From positions 1-23,981 of IMG/VR virus record IMGVR_UViG_3300006109_000040: a DNA stretch of 23,981 bases; one strand, given 5' to 3'. The notes below the pieces were generated by a model. That model searched no databases. It was given only the letters and a program-made list of their open reading frames with translations, and was not told the origin of the DNA. The position numbers and the translations under genes are program-made. This stretch comes from a virus. Of this stretch, positions 8,090-15,524 are shown one piece after another. Positions within the stretch are counted from its first letter, which is position 1, and each line of letters begins with the position of its first letter.

Positions 8090-9508
8090 ATGGCAGCACT
8101 CTGTTCTATAACGCCAGTTGGTGCTTGCGCAACGCCTACTGGCACAGTTGGTGCGTCGCCCCCTAGTGGCCAACTTGTAAGTATGCAAGTGTGTAACCTT
8201 GCTTGCTCAGTTGGCGCGCCGCCTCCCGTAACAGGCTTTCATGTGCTAACTCCTGGGCTAACTGGGGCTTTGCCTACATCATCTCCTACGCTTAATAATC
8301 CTATTGTTGGAGGTGCGTCTACGCTAAACACGCCAACTTCAACCCCTGCGCCTTGCCTTGGTGTTACAACCGGCTCGCATGGGGGTTGCAGTATTTTGCA
8401 AGGTAAAGCATTGCCCTGCATTACGACTAAGTCAAGTCAAGTAACTGCGGCGCCAAAGTTTTACACTGACTTTTTAAATAACATTGCTACTGCAGGGGCT
8501 TGTGTAGCTGCTAACGCCCACTATGTTGGGGCAACACCTCTGCAACAGGCCGCGTGGTGCAAAGTTGCTGCTTGCCAAGGCAATTACAAAGGCGCCCTTT
8601 GCGCTGCCAAGAATGTTACTACCGGCGTGCAAAATGCATGTCTTAATCAGCAGGCTCAAAAATACATGAGCCCTTATGTGCATTGCGTAGTAAATCAAAT
8701 TGGCGCCCTTGGGCAAGCCAATATCATGAATAACATTGGCCCTCAGGCCAACGCCGGCATTGTCGGCTCGGGGCAATTTGGCTCAACTCGAGGTGCAACG
8801 GCTTTGGGGCAAGTTCTTTCAAACGCTGCCCTAGGCTTAACGGCGCAACAATCCTGCGCTCTGCAAAAAGGCTACACACAAGCACTATGCACGGCCAAGT
8901 CGCAAGAAAACATGCAACTGGCAGCGGCGAACCAAGGCATTTGCGAGGCCAAGACCACTCAGGCTTTGAGTTTGAACTGCGCCAACGCCTTGGCGACCAT
9001 GGGCGCGCAGCAACAAACCATTGCGCAAAACGCCCAATGCTATCCAATGAAGCAACTGGTTACAGAGTCCAACTTGCTCAAAGGCTACAGCATTCCAGAA
9101 AGCACTTCTTCTTCCTACACTGGGCCTATTCCTGGTGCCTACTCCGCATCTCTGTTGCAACAACTTACTGGCGCCGGTGCATTGGCCAAGGGTCTTATGT
9201 GCGCTTACAAAACGTATAAGTGTATTGCTAAAGGCAGTGGCAGTGGTGGTAAAGGCAGCGGCGGTGGGGGTAGCGGCGGCGGAGGTAGTGGCGGTGGGGG
9301 CGGCTGTAAGGGTGGAAGCGGTGGCGGTGGCGGCTGCAAAGGGCCTGCTTGTGTTGGCACATCCGGCGGTGACCCATGTCAACCAGTTTGCTGCCCACCA
9401 TCTTGCTGCGAACCATCTTGCTGCTGCTCTGGTTGCTGCTCAAGCTGCTGCTCTGGTTGCTGCTCAAGCTGCTGCTCTGGTTGCTGCTCCGGTGGCTGCT
9501 GCGGTTAA
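8090..9508 (+). CDS. Second cysteine-rich virion-region protein
   Basis: 472 residues, start one base after the previous stop, with AAGGGG before the ATG. The middle (KFYTDFLNNIATAGACV, then VGATPLQQAAWCKVAACQGNY, then GALGQANIMNN, then GQFGSTRGATALGQVLSNA) looks like a helical phage structural protein of a kind common in podovirus-type virion operons. It is peppered with single Cys, including MCAYKTYKC. The C-terminus is a Gly-Ser linker (about residues 383-420) followed by QPVCCPPSCCEPSCCC and three CCSGCCSS-type repeats ending in GGCCG. The CCxPxCCEP motif echoes the neighbouring 839-residue protein, so the two may join through these tails (inference). No signal peptide or membrane segment is seen. 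Confidence 0.8.
   Translation: MAALCSITPVGACATPTGTVGASPPSGQLVSMQVCNLACSVGAPPPVTGFHVLTPGLTGALPTSSPTLNNPIVGGASTLNTPTSTPAPCLGVTTGSHGGCSILQGKALPCITTKSSQVTAAPKFYTDFLNNIATAGACVAANAHYVGATPLQQAAWCKVAACQGNYKGALCAAKNVTTGVQNACLNQQAQKYMSPYVHCVVNQIGALGQANIMNNIGPQANAGIVGSGQFGSTRGATALGQVLSNAALGLTAQQSCALQKGYTQALCTAKSQENMQLAAANQGICEAKTTQALSLNCANALATMGAQQQTIAQNAQCYPMKQLVTESNLLKGYSIPESTSSSYTGPIPGAYSASLLQQLTGAGALAKGLMCAYKTYKCIAKGSGSGGKGSGGGGSGGGGSGGGGGCKGGSGGGGGCKGPACVGTSGGDPCQPVCCPPSCCEPSCCCSGCCSSCCSGCCSSCCSGCCSGGCCG
9421..9492 (+). repeat. 24-base tandem repeat coding Cys-pair tail
   Basis: Three adjacent 24-base units at 9421, 9445 and 9469. The first two are identical and the third differs only in its last bases (CCGG for CAAG). 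They encode alternating CCSG and CCSS at the extreme C-terminus of the second Cys-rich protein. Confidence 0.95.
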
Positions 9509-9525
9509 TCGTAAAAGGATAAATT

Positions 9526-11625
9526 ATGGCTGCACTTCCTACAACCGCGCCATCTTTTGGCGGCGATCAAGATGCTCAAAACGAGTATTTAGCCGCCTTA
9601 GAGCGCGTACAGCAATCATTTGAAAACCGCAATAAGACCAATTGGTTCTCCATTGCTGGGGCTTTGCTAAACCCAGGGCGGACCGGCAGCTTTGGCGAGG
9701 CCTTAGGCCGAGTTGGAGATGTTTTAGGCGCGCAGCAGGCTCAGCAAGAACAGCAAGAGCCACAAATTGCTATGATGCGAGCTCAGTTGGCAGCTCAAAA
9801 ATATGAAGTTGCCAATCAAGGCAAGGCCATGAATATGCTAGGCGGCGTGTTTGGCATGGACCCTGCCAAGGTTGCTGAGGGCTTGCAAAATGGTACTATT
9901 AACGCCAACGACCCGTCATTTGCAAGCAAGCTAACGCCTCAACTCTACACGCAAATCTCATTGCTCTATCCTAAACTTGGTGAGACTTTAAAAGGCGCCT
10001 TTGGGATGGACATTGAAAAAGGCAAGCTTAAATCGCAGAATGACACTAATCAGATTGCAGCCATTGAGAAGCTGGCTAAGAATCCTGAATTGTTGCCTGT
10101 CTTCAAACAAATGGGTGTTGTGCCTGCAGACGCAACTTTGGACGCCATCATTAATGGTACAGCCCCAGTTAATGGCAGCATACTTAATGACGCAATAACG
10201 CCGCAGGATAAAAAGCCACCTGCACAGGGGCAAGAAGTTGGTGGTGGTAGTGGCAATACACAGCCGCCTGCTGCTAATCAAAATCAACGTGCAGGGCAGC
10301 AAAGCTTTAGCATGCCTGTCGATGTTGCCAGCAGTAGATTGACAAGCCCCTTTGGGCCCAGGACTAACCCTGTTACGCAGCAGCAAGAGAATCATCCTGG
10401 CTGGGACATGGCAGCGCCTAAAGGCACTCCGGTTGCTAGCATTGGTAATGGTACTGTTTTGCACGTTGGCGCTGATAGTGGCACAAAAACTGACTACGGC
10501 AATAATGTGATTGTTGACTATGGCAATGGCATTACAGTTCGCTATGGCCACCTAGATAAGATTGACCCCAACTTGAAAGAAGGGGCGCCAATTGGGGCGG
10601 GTGTTCCAATTGGTGGTGTTGGCAGTACCGGTTTGTCAACAGGCAATCATCTAGATATGTCTGTGTTTAAAGATGGTAAGCCCGTCGACCCTGCTACCAT
10701 CTTTGGCAATCCTTGGTCTAAACCTGGCTCGCCTATGGCTAGTGTTGAGCCTGTGCAAACTAATAAAGGCATACAGGTTACTACACCAATTCCTCCTAGG
10801 GAGCCTGGCGAGCCTCTAGACGCTTACCGCGAACGTGTCAAGTCTGTCACACAGGCTAACATTGAAATTTCTAGAGAAGCTGCTAAAGTGCCAATTGCTA
10901 TTCAGCAAAGACAAAAAGAGTCTGACATTGCAGTTGGGCAAAAACAAAAAGAATCTGATATTGCAGTTGAGCAAAAGGGCAAAGAGTCCAATATTGATGT
11001 TGGGCAAAAAGACCGCGAGGCTCGTCAAGCCCCTTACATTGAGAAGCATAATCAAATTGCTTCTTATGACTACAATACGGTTCAGCAAAACAACGCCAAA
11101 CTGTCCGAGTTGATGGCCTTGGTTAAAGCGCACCCCGCTGCTGTGGGGCAGTTGACGCATCAAGGCGTTATGTTTGCTTTGGCGCAGTTGGCCGAGAGTG
11201 GCGTTAACACACCAATTGGTAGCTTATCAATTCCAGTTACTGATGCTCTGAACAAGTTAAACCTGTCCGATAAAGAGCAAGAAGCTGCACGAAACATTAC
11301 GCAGTTGATTTCTGACTTGAACCAGTCTGTGATGAAGACGGGCAAAAGTATTTATGGCCCGCAAATCAGTACGTTTGACGCTCAGCAAATGGCTAAGCCT
11401 GGGTTTAAAGATACCGACCCCGCGTCTTTTATTACATACTTAGGCGCCAAACAGCGTGTTGTCAATACTTACATGGGCAAAATGGCAGAGGCTCAGGCTG
11501 ATTACTTTGACGCTCACCCAACGGCGTCAACGGCCTCGTTCCAACGCTCCAAAGTCTATAAAGACATTGTTGATGAATTTAATGCCACATATCGTGACTT
11601 AACCAGCAAATCACCTTACAGGTAA
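9526..11625 (+). CDS. Virion protein with an M23 peptidase-like domain
   Basis: 699 residues with AAAAGG before the ATG and no Cys seen. Gln-rich helical N-terminus (1-150), low-complexity linker (about 225-260), M23 (LytM-like) domain about 265-395, 11-residue coiled-coil repeats (460-492), then a long helical C-terminal region. M23 landmarks align by spacing with LytM: H290 and D294 (HPGWD), H342 (YGHL) and H375 in GNHLDMSV. The final zinc ligand, His in the usual HxH, is Asp377 here, so metal binding may be altered or lost. M23 domains in virion proteins locally open peptidoglycan during DNA ejection. Two Cys-rich genes lie upstream and an internal-protein candidate downstream, consistent with an ejection-protein role. 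Confidence 0.75.
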   Translation: MAALPTTAPSFGGDQDAQNEYLAALERVQQSFENRNKTNWFSIAGALLNPGRTGSFGEALGRVGDVLGAQQAQQEQQEPQIAMMRAQLAAQKYEVANQGKAMNMLGGVFGMDPAKVAEGLQNGTINANDPSFASKLTPQLYTQISLLYPKLGETLKGAFGMDIEKGKLKSQNDTNQIAAIEKLAKNPELLPVFKQMGVVPADATLDAIINGTAPVNGSILNDAITPQDKKPPAQGQEVGGGSGNTQPPAANQNQRAGQQSFSMPVDVASSRLTSPFGPRTNPVTQQQENHPGWDMAAPKGTPVASIGNGTVLHVGADSGTKTDYGNNVIVDYGNGITVRYGHLDKIDPNLKEGAPIGAGVPIGGVGSTGLSTGNHLDMSVFKDGKPVDPATIFGNPWSKPGSPMASVEPVQTNKGIQVTTPIPPREPGEPLDAYRERVKSVTQANIEISREAAKVPIAIQQRQKESDIAVGQKQKESDIAVEQKGKESNIDVGQKDREARQAPYIEKHNQIASYDYNTVQQNNAKLSELMALVKAHPAAVGQLTHQGVMFALAQLAESGVNTPIGSLSIPVTDALNKLNLSDKEQEAARNITQLISDLNQSVMKTGKSIYGPQISTFDAQQMAKPGFKDTDPASFITYLGAKQRVVNTYMGKMAEAQADYFDAHPTASTASFQRSKVYKDIVDEFNATYRDLTSKSPYR
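10903..11001 (+). repeat. 33-base (11-residue) coiled-coil repeats
   Basis: Residues 460-492 are three 11-residue units of the form xQKQKESDIAV, with a fourth partial unit (GQKDREA). An 11-residue (hendecad) period favours a right-handed coiled coil. The DNA units are similar but not identical. Confidence 0.8.
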
Positions 11626-11629
11626 TACT

Positions 11630-12721
11630 ATGCCAGAAGCACAAGACTCTGACGATCAGCCTAAAGCCAAGTCTACGTTGGCTGATATCTTACCTGAGTT
11701 TCATAATGAACAAGGTGAGTTTCATTTGCCTACAATGCAGGAATTGAATACCGAGACCGGTACAAGTCCGCAAACTAATCTTGACACGCTTAACGCGGTA
11801 GGGGCAACCATTGCAGGCGGCGCCATTGGTAAGTTTGGGTCTGAGGTAACGCCTAAGGATCCGTTGTCTGAGATATGGACAGCGCATCAGGCCAATGCAA
11901 CTGCTTTGGAAGACGCAGCAGCAGACTTGCAAAAAGCGCAAGAAGAAGCTAAAAAGCATGGCGTCTTCACACCTAGTGGAGCCAAAACGCCTGAAGGTAA
12001 GTTGGTTATCAATCAAACTAATTTGCCACCAGCGCAAGGCAAAGCACCTTTAACTCCTAAAGGTGGCAATATGACATTCAACTATGGCAAAGAGATGGGC
12101 TTGACGGACTATGACGCTGCTCAGGCCGTTGACATGTCCAAGCAAGAACAAGGGGCTTGGGACGTTGCCAAAAAAGCTCGTGAAGCGGAAAAGAAAATTG
12201 GCCCCGGCTGGGCCATGGATGAAACCCGCGCCAATTTAATGTTGCCTACAACTACGCCAAAAACAGCCGAGGCTACAGAAGCTCGTAAAGCCTTGACCGA
12301 GGCTATGGCTAAGTTTCAAGAAGCAAAGCGGAATGCTGCAGTATCGCAAATTGCACTTGAAAAAGTAAGTGGTAAACCTTTAGAAGTTCTTAGCACTTTG
12401 TCTAAGCCAGTTAAAGAAGGCGTGCTTAGTGCTACTGGGCGGCTTGCTGCAAAAATTCCTGGGGCCCTTACCGGTGCCTACGCAGGCTATGATGCTTATC
12501 AGGCCGAAAAAGATAGAGAAGCTGGCAACTATGGCCGCATGGCAGCGCATGGCCTATCCGCAGCTGGTGGCGCTTTAAGCATGGCCTCTGACCCCAGAGC
12601 TAAAGCTGTTGGCTTTGGTATGCAAGTGCCTGCTATGGGTGTTGATTTGCTGGACATGTTCGCGCCATCGCAAACTAAGAACCCCGTGCTGGAAAAGCTA
12701 AAGCCCCAGTCTAAACCTTAA
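11630..12721 (+). CDS. Probable internal virion / ejection protein
   Basis: 363 residues, the last gene of the plus-strand block. The N-terminal third is acidic and disordered-looking (QDSDDQPKAKSTLADILPEF). The middle is helical with Lys and Glu (DAAADLQKAQEEAKKHG and EARKALTEAMAKFQEAKR). The C-terminus is Ala/Gly-rich (IPGALTGAYAGYDAYQAEK, then GLSAAGGALSMASDPRAKA) and could form amphipathic or membrane-interacting helices. No enzyme motif is visible. Its place after the M23-domain protein and before the terminator is typical of an ejection or internal head protein, but sequence alone does not prove this. Confidence 0.65.
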   Translation: MPEAQDSDDQPKAKSTLADILPEFHNEQGEFHLPTMQELNTETGTSPQTNLDTLNAVGATIAGGAIGKFGSEVTPKDPLSEIWTAHQANATALEDAAADLQKAQEEAKKHGVFTPSGAKTPEGKLVINQTNLPPAQGKAPLTPKGGNMTFNYGKEMGLTDYDAAQAVDMSKQEQGAWDVAKKAREAEKKIGPGWAMDETRANLMLPTTTPKTAEATEARKALTEAMAKFQEAKRNAAVSQIALEKVSGKPLEVLSTLSKPVKEGVLSATGRLAAKIPGALTGAYAGYDAYQAEKDREAGNYGRMAAHGLSAAGGALSMASDPRAKAVGFGMQVPAMGVDLLDMFAPSQTKNPVLEKLKPQSKP

Positions 12722-12749
12722 CGCAGTTGCTAGTTCTCCCTAGCACTTT

Positions 12750-12773
12750 GGCCCCCGCAAGGGGGCCTTTTTT
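12750..12773 (+). terminator. Intrinsic terminator of the virion operon
   Basis: A perfect 7-bp stem (GGCCCCC / GGGGGCC) with a GCAA tetraloop at 12757-12760, followed by six T (12768-12773), 28 bases after the last plus-strand stop. Read on the minus strand the stem lacks a following T-run, so it serves mainly the plus strand. It sits where the two convergent blocks meet. Confidence 0.9.
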
Positions 12774-12952
12774 CATGGTGCTTGCTGCGCGTCACTGATG
12801 GCCGTTTGGTACTGCGCCACCAATGCTAGCTCGACCTTAACAGCCTGTAAAGCTGTTGTAAGGTCATTTATTGAGTGATTTTGCCTTAATAGGCTCATCA
12901 CAAAAGTACGAAGTAGGGCCTCTGAGGGACTGCTTAAACTTGTGTCAGCCAT
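12773..12952 (-). CDS. Small 59-residue protein at the end of the early block
   Basis: Reads MADTSLSSPSEALLRTF, then VMSLLRQNHSINDLTTALQA, and ends QTAISDAQQAP. The ATG lies 19 bases inside the end of the thymidylate-synthase-family gene. The stop TGA overlaps the T-run of the opposing terminator. Composition is that of a small helical soluble protein. No strong Shine-Dalgarno is seen, so translation would rely on coupling. Without it the 160 bases after the synthase gene would be empty, unusual in this dense block. Function unknown. Confidence 0.55.
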   Translation of the reverse strand: MADTSLSSPSEALLRTFVMSLLRQNHSINDLTTALQAVKVELALVAQYQTAISDAQQAP

Positions 12953-13719
12953 TTTGAAAACTCAAAGTAAGGGTTGATGGACTTTTCAATGAGATTGTGC
13001 GCTTCGTAGCGAAAGATTCTTGGCGGTGGGTCTGTCAAGGGTACATGTTGACTTTGGCTAAGAATGGAGTTGAACATCTCAACTCGAGATTCATAGACGT
13101 GGAAAGACCCCACCGAAACAGTTAAGGTTCCAACACTGGCGTTAAGCAACGCGGCTATAATTTCCTGCAGGAAACTGAATGTTGGTATGTCATTAGCCAT
13201 GCCCCATAGAATGTCCTGAGACCTCATAATGGCACGAGCATTAAGGTAACCACCACGCAGTCTAAATTCAATCGCCAGTGTGCACGGAACATCCTTGGCG
13301 TCAAGGTCCATATGATCAGCGTCAGTGCCATACATTGGTATGACAGCCCGACGGCTCATAGGGTCATCGCTTAATAGTTTGACAATATGTTTGACCCCGT
13401 GACGGCCAAACCAATAGCTACCATAATTGCTATTAAGCTTTCCATTTGCGACAATCTTCCCCCACTGCTTCGCATGGTCAGCAATAGACAAATCGTTAGG
13501 GTCAGCATGGATATACCAAGCCATTTCCCGCTTAAGATAGGAAAGATTGAAGTTGCGGCCGGCGAAAGAATTAAAACGGACATAAGGAGCAAGAGAATAA
13601 GTAAAATTCTCGATCTCCAAAGTACGCTCACCTCTTGGGGCTGTCCATTTGCCGTCTTTTGCAAGGGCTCGGTAAAGCCAGATAAGGTCTTTTTCATAAT
13701 TGATTTGCGTAATTTCCAT
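12934..13719 (-). CDS. Thymidylate-synthase-family enzyme, predicted dCMP hydroxymethylase
   Basis: 261 residues from ATG at 13719; an in-frame ATG at 13749 is possible, but neither has a clear Shine-Dalgarno. Family features (numbered from 13719) are LNSNYG near 95-100, DPMSRR near 119-124 (phosphate-binding Arg pair), catalytic Cys146 in VPCT, MRSQD near 165-169, and SFHVYE near 205-210. The order and spacing resemble T4 gp42 (INSNYG, NPDSRR, MRSNDVVFG, SLHVY). At the site where thymidylate synthases have Asn to read uracil (E. coli N177) this protein has Asp177 in GMANDIP, as in dCMP hydroxymethylases. The expected reaction is dCMP plus methylene-tetrahydrofolate to 5-hydroxymethyl-dCMP; a dCMP methyltransferase is the main alternative. 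It follows the kinase fusion with a 26-base overlap. Confidence 0.8.
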   Translation of the reverse strand: MEITQINYEKDLIWLYRALAKDGKWTAPRGERTLEIENFTYSLAPYVRFNSFAGRNFNLSYLKREMAWYIHADPNDLSIADHAKQWGKIVANGKLNSNYGSYWFGRHGVKHIVKLLSDDPMSRRAVIPMYGTDADHMDLDAKDVPCTLAIEFRLRGGYLNARAIMRSQDILWGMANDIPTFSFLQEIIAALLNASVGTLTVSVGSFHVYESRVEMFNSILSQSQHVPLTDPPPRIFRYEAHNLIEKSINPYFEFSKWLTQV

Positions 13720-14638
13720 GGTCAGTATGTGTGATTGAGTAAGGTTCATCAGGGTAGTGCTGCATGTGGTGCAACGGGGGAGGGAGCTTAGTAACTTTGA
13801 TGCCGTTATTAAGCGCCCATGTATATGCGTTATTGCCTAACGCAAAGATTCTGGAGGGTCGCAGCGCCTTTAAAAAGGCCGGGTCCAATGGAACCCCTTG
13901 GTATGTTTGAGTGTTGATCCAGTAAAGTTTGGATTCACTTACGCCTTCATTGTCCAAGGTCGCTGCCAGCATACGGCTGGGGCCGTCATTATCCAAGAAG
14001 TTGATGAAAGGCACAACCACGGCAGAGTCTTTGACATTGGCCCTAGGCCCGCGGTCACACAGCATAAGCATATTGCCTTCATTAAAGCAACCACCACCGC
14101 TGGCTTTATTTTCAATTGTTGCCCGTGATAGATGGGCCAGCAATTCATCAACACTGTCTTCTTGATAGTTGTAGTGAATGACTGGCAAGGCCGTGTGCAG
14201 GTCCAAAAGCTCATAGTCACCGTACACATCTTGTAATTGTGTAGGAGTGTCTAAGTACTCATCATTGATTCTGCTTTTAAAAGTTTTTAGGCAGGTTTCA
14301 AAGTCAGGCAGGCAGTTGATGACAACGGCGCCGCGGGAAAGGGCCACACGCTCAAGCATACGCTTTCTTGGTGTGTCAATACGATTCAAGCCATCACGGT
14401 AAGCATTGCCGTAAATAGGCTCAGACAGCCAGGACCTGTCCATGATAACTATGTCATCGTGCGTCAATGCAGGGGTCATGCCCCTAAAATAAATTTTGCA
14501 CAGATGCTCGGATGTCAAATCTCTATATGGGCCATGCTTAACAATGTGCACCAGCTTGTTGCCTTGCAACTTTTGTCTAAGGGTCTCGGCAAGTGTGGTC
14601 TTGCCAGCCCCATCAGGACCTTCCAGGATGATTATCAT
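13694..14638 (-). CDS. Thymidylate-kinase-like dNMP kinase fused to a uracil-DNA-glycosylase-like domain
   Basis: 314 residues from ATG at 14638 (a TTG two codons earlier is less likely). Residues 1-170 are a dTMP-kinase-type P-loop domain: GPDGAGKTT at 7-15 and MDRSWLSEPIYG at 66-77 (DR motif). Residues about 188-300 look like the UDG superfamily: LCDRGPR at 192-199 where family 4/5 enzymes have a GExPG loop, VPF at 209-211, a strand YWINTQ at 239-244, ALGNNA at 266-271 (usual LGxxA), and HHMQHYP at 290-296 near the expected HPS-type motif. Catalytic residues of the UDG motifs are not clearly kept. It lies between the glycosyltransferase and synthase genes with overlaps on both sides. The kinase probably phosphorylates the modified dNMP; the second domain's role is unknown. 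Confidence 0.75.
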   Translation of the reverse strand: MIIILEGPDGAGKTTLAETLRQKLQGNKLVHIVKHGPYRDLTSEHLCKIYFRGMTPALTHDDIVIMDRSWLSEPIYGNAYRDGLNRIDTPRKRMLERVALSRGAVVINCLPDFETCLKTFKSRINDEYLDTPTQLQDVYGDYELLDLHTALPVIHYNYQEDSVDELLAHLSRATIENKASGGGCFNEGNMLMLCDRGPRANVKDSAVVVPFINFLDNDGPSRMLAATLDNEGVSESKLYWINTQTYQGVPLDPAFLKALRPSRIFALGNNAYTWALNNGIKVTKLPPPLHHMQHYPDEPYSITHTDHGNYANQL

Positions 14639-15524
14639 TTGCAAATCTCTCTAACTTTTCTAATGTCATATGTAATGACTCGACTTTTAAGTCCATGCTT
14701 TGCGCTATGGCAATCATTTCCAATTCATAGCGGTCTAGGCTTTCCAAGAAGTCTAGTGTATAGCTATAAGACTGAGCAATCATGCCTAATTCAAGTGGGT
14801 TGCCACCGAGGACACATCCGGCAGCTGCAGCGTGCAAATACCGAACTCGCCACCATCCACACCCTGCATGAGCGTAGGTTGGACATAAAACTCCATAATA
14901 AGACCCATATTGCCAAACAACATCACTTTCCAGTATTCGTGCTTGTCCGAGAGATTTACCTCCAATTGAATGTATAGGCCACTTAAGGCTTTGAGCGCTG
15001 GCCCATTCATGTGCTTCCCTTGAAAGTGATGCGTTATACCAAGCTTGCTTGCGTTGTTGCCAAGATTGCTTATACACAGGCGGCATTTCATACAAGCAAG
15101 ATGGGTCCCATTGCAAAATGTTTGCAACAGGTAAATTCATTTTAGAAACATTGCCCCATGAAAAGAGCGGCGCAATCCAGGTGCGGTCTGTAAGCGCATC
15201 CAGATCGATCTTATCTTTCCATGTGGGCAATATCTTTTGAAACGCCCAGTCATCAAGACAAATATACGCGTCAGGTCTTTGCTCCAACACGTATATGGCA
15301 TTGTCCGGTGCAATGGCATTTCCATCCAGCGGATAAACATACACAAACACGGCGTCATACATGCTAAGATCTTCGCCAAGCTTTACATAGCGATGATCCA
15401 CATTGTAGCCAAGACGACCATAACCCTTGGCCATAAGCTCGGGGATAGACACAAACTTGGTTGAGCTAGCTCTATCAGGTTTATTGATATGCGTCTCGGT
15501 AACGCCGGTTATGAGTATGTTCAT
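14613..15524 (-). CDS. GT-B-like glycosyltransferase, possibly DNA-modifying
   Basis: 303 residues. The start ATG overlaps the previous stop (ATGA), so translation is coupled. The N-terminus MNILITGVTET, then FVSIPELMAKGYGRLGYNVDH, then YDAVFVYVYPLDG looks like the first Rossmann half of a GT-B enzyme. The segment GCGWWRVRYLHAAAAGCVLGG (222-241) matches the donor-binding helix-loop of nucleotide-sugar transferases (Arg-x-x-x, then Ala-rich, then GC/S), followed by a strand and ELGMIAQSYSYTLDFLESLD. Beside the dNMP kinase and the synthase-family enzyme it may glycosylate a hydroxymethylated base, as T4 alpha- and beta-glucosyltransferases do. It could instead act on another substrate. Its 3' end overlaps the kinase gene. 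Confidence 0.65.
   Translation of the reverse strand: MNILITGVTETHINKPDRASSTKFVSIPELMAKGYGRLGYNVDHRYVKLGEDLSMYDAVFVYVYPLDGNAIAPDNAIYVLEQRPDAYICLDDWAFQKILPTWKDKIDLDALTDRTWIAPLFSWGNVSKMNLPVANILQWDPSCLYEMPPVYKQSWQQRKQAWYNASLSREAHEWASAQSLKWPIHSIGGKSLGQARILESDVVWQYGSYYGVLCPTYAHAGCGWWRVRYLHAAAAGCVLGGNPLELGMIAQSYSYTLDFLESLDRYELEMIAIAQSMDLKVESLHMTLEKLERFANDNHPGRS

Noticed and set aside
8885-9382. Minus-strand 165-codon frame with Ala/Thr-rich product and other frames near 9135-9623
   Set aside because: They are shadows of the GC-rich Gly/Ser/Cys-coding region of the second Cys-rich gene and have no ribosome site or neighbours in that direction.
9526-11625. M23 gene as a second endolysin
   Set aside because: It is far longer than a lysis enzyme, lies inside the virion operon, and has coiled-coil and structural regions. 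A GH19 endolysin is already present at 40-639.
14459-14977. Plus-strand 172-codon frame opposite the glycosyltransferase and kinase genes
   Set aside because: No ribosome site and no plausible domain. It lies opposite two well-supported, overlapping minus-strand genes.
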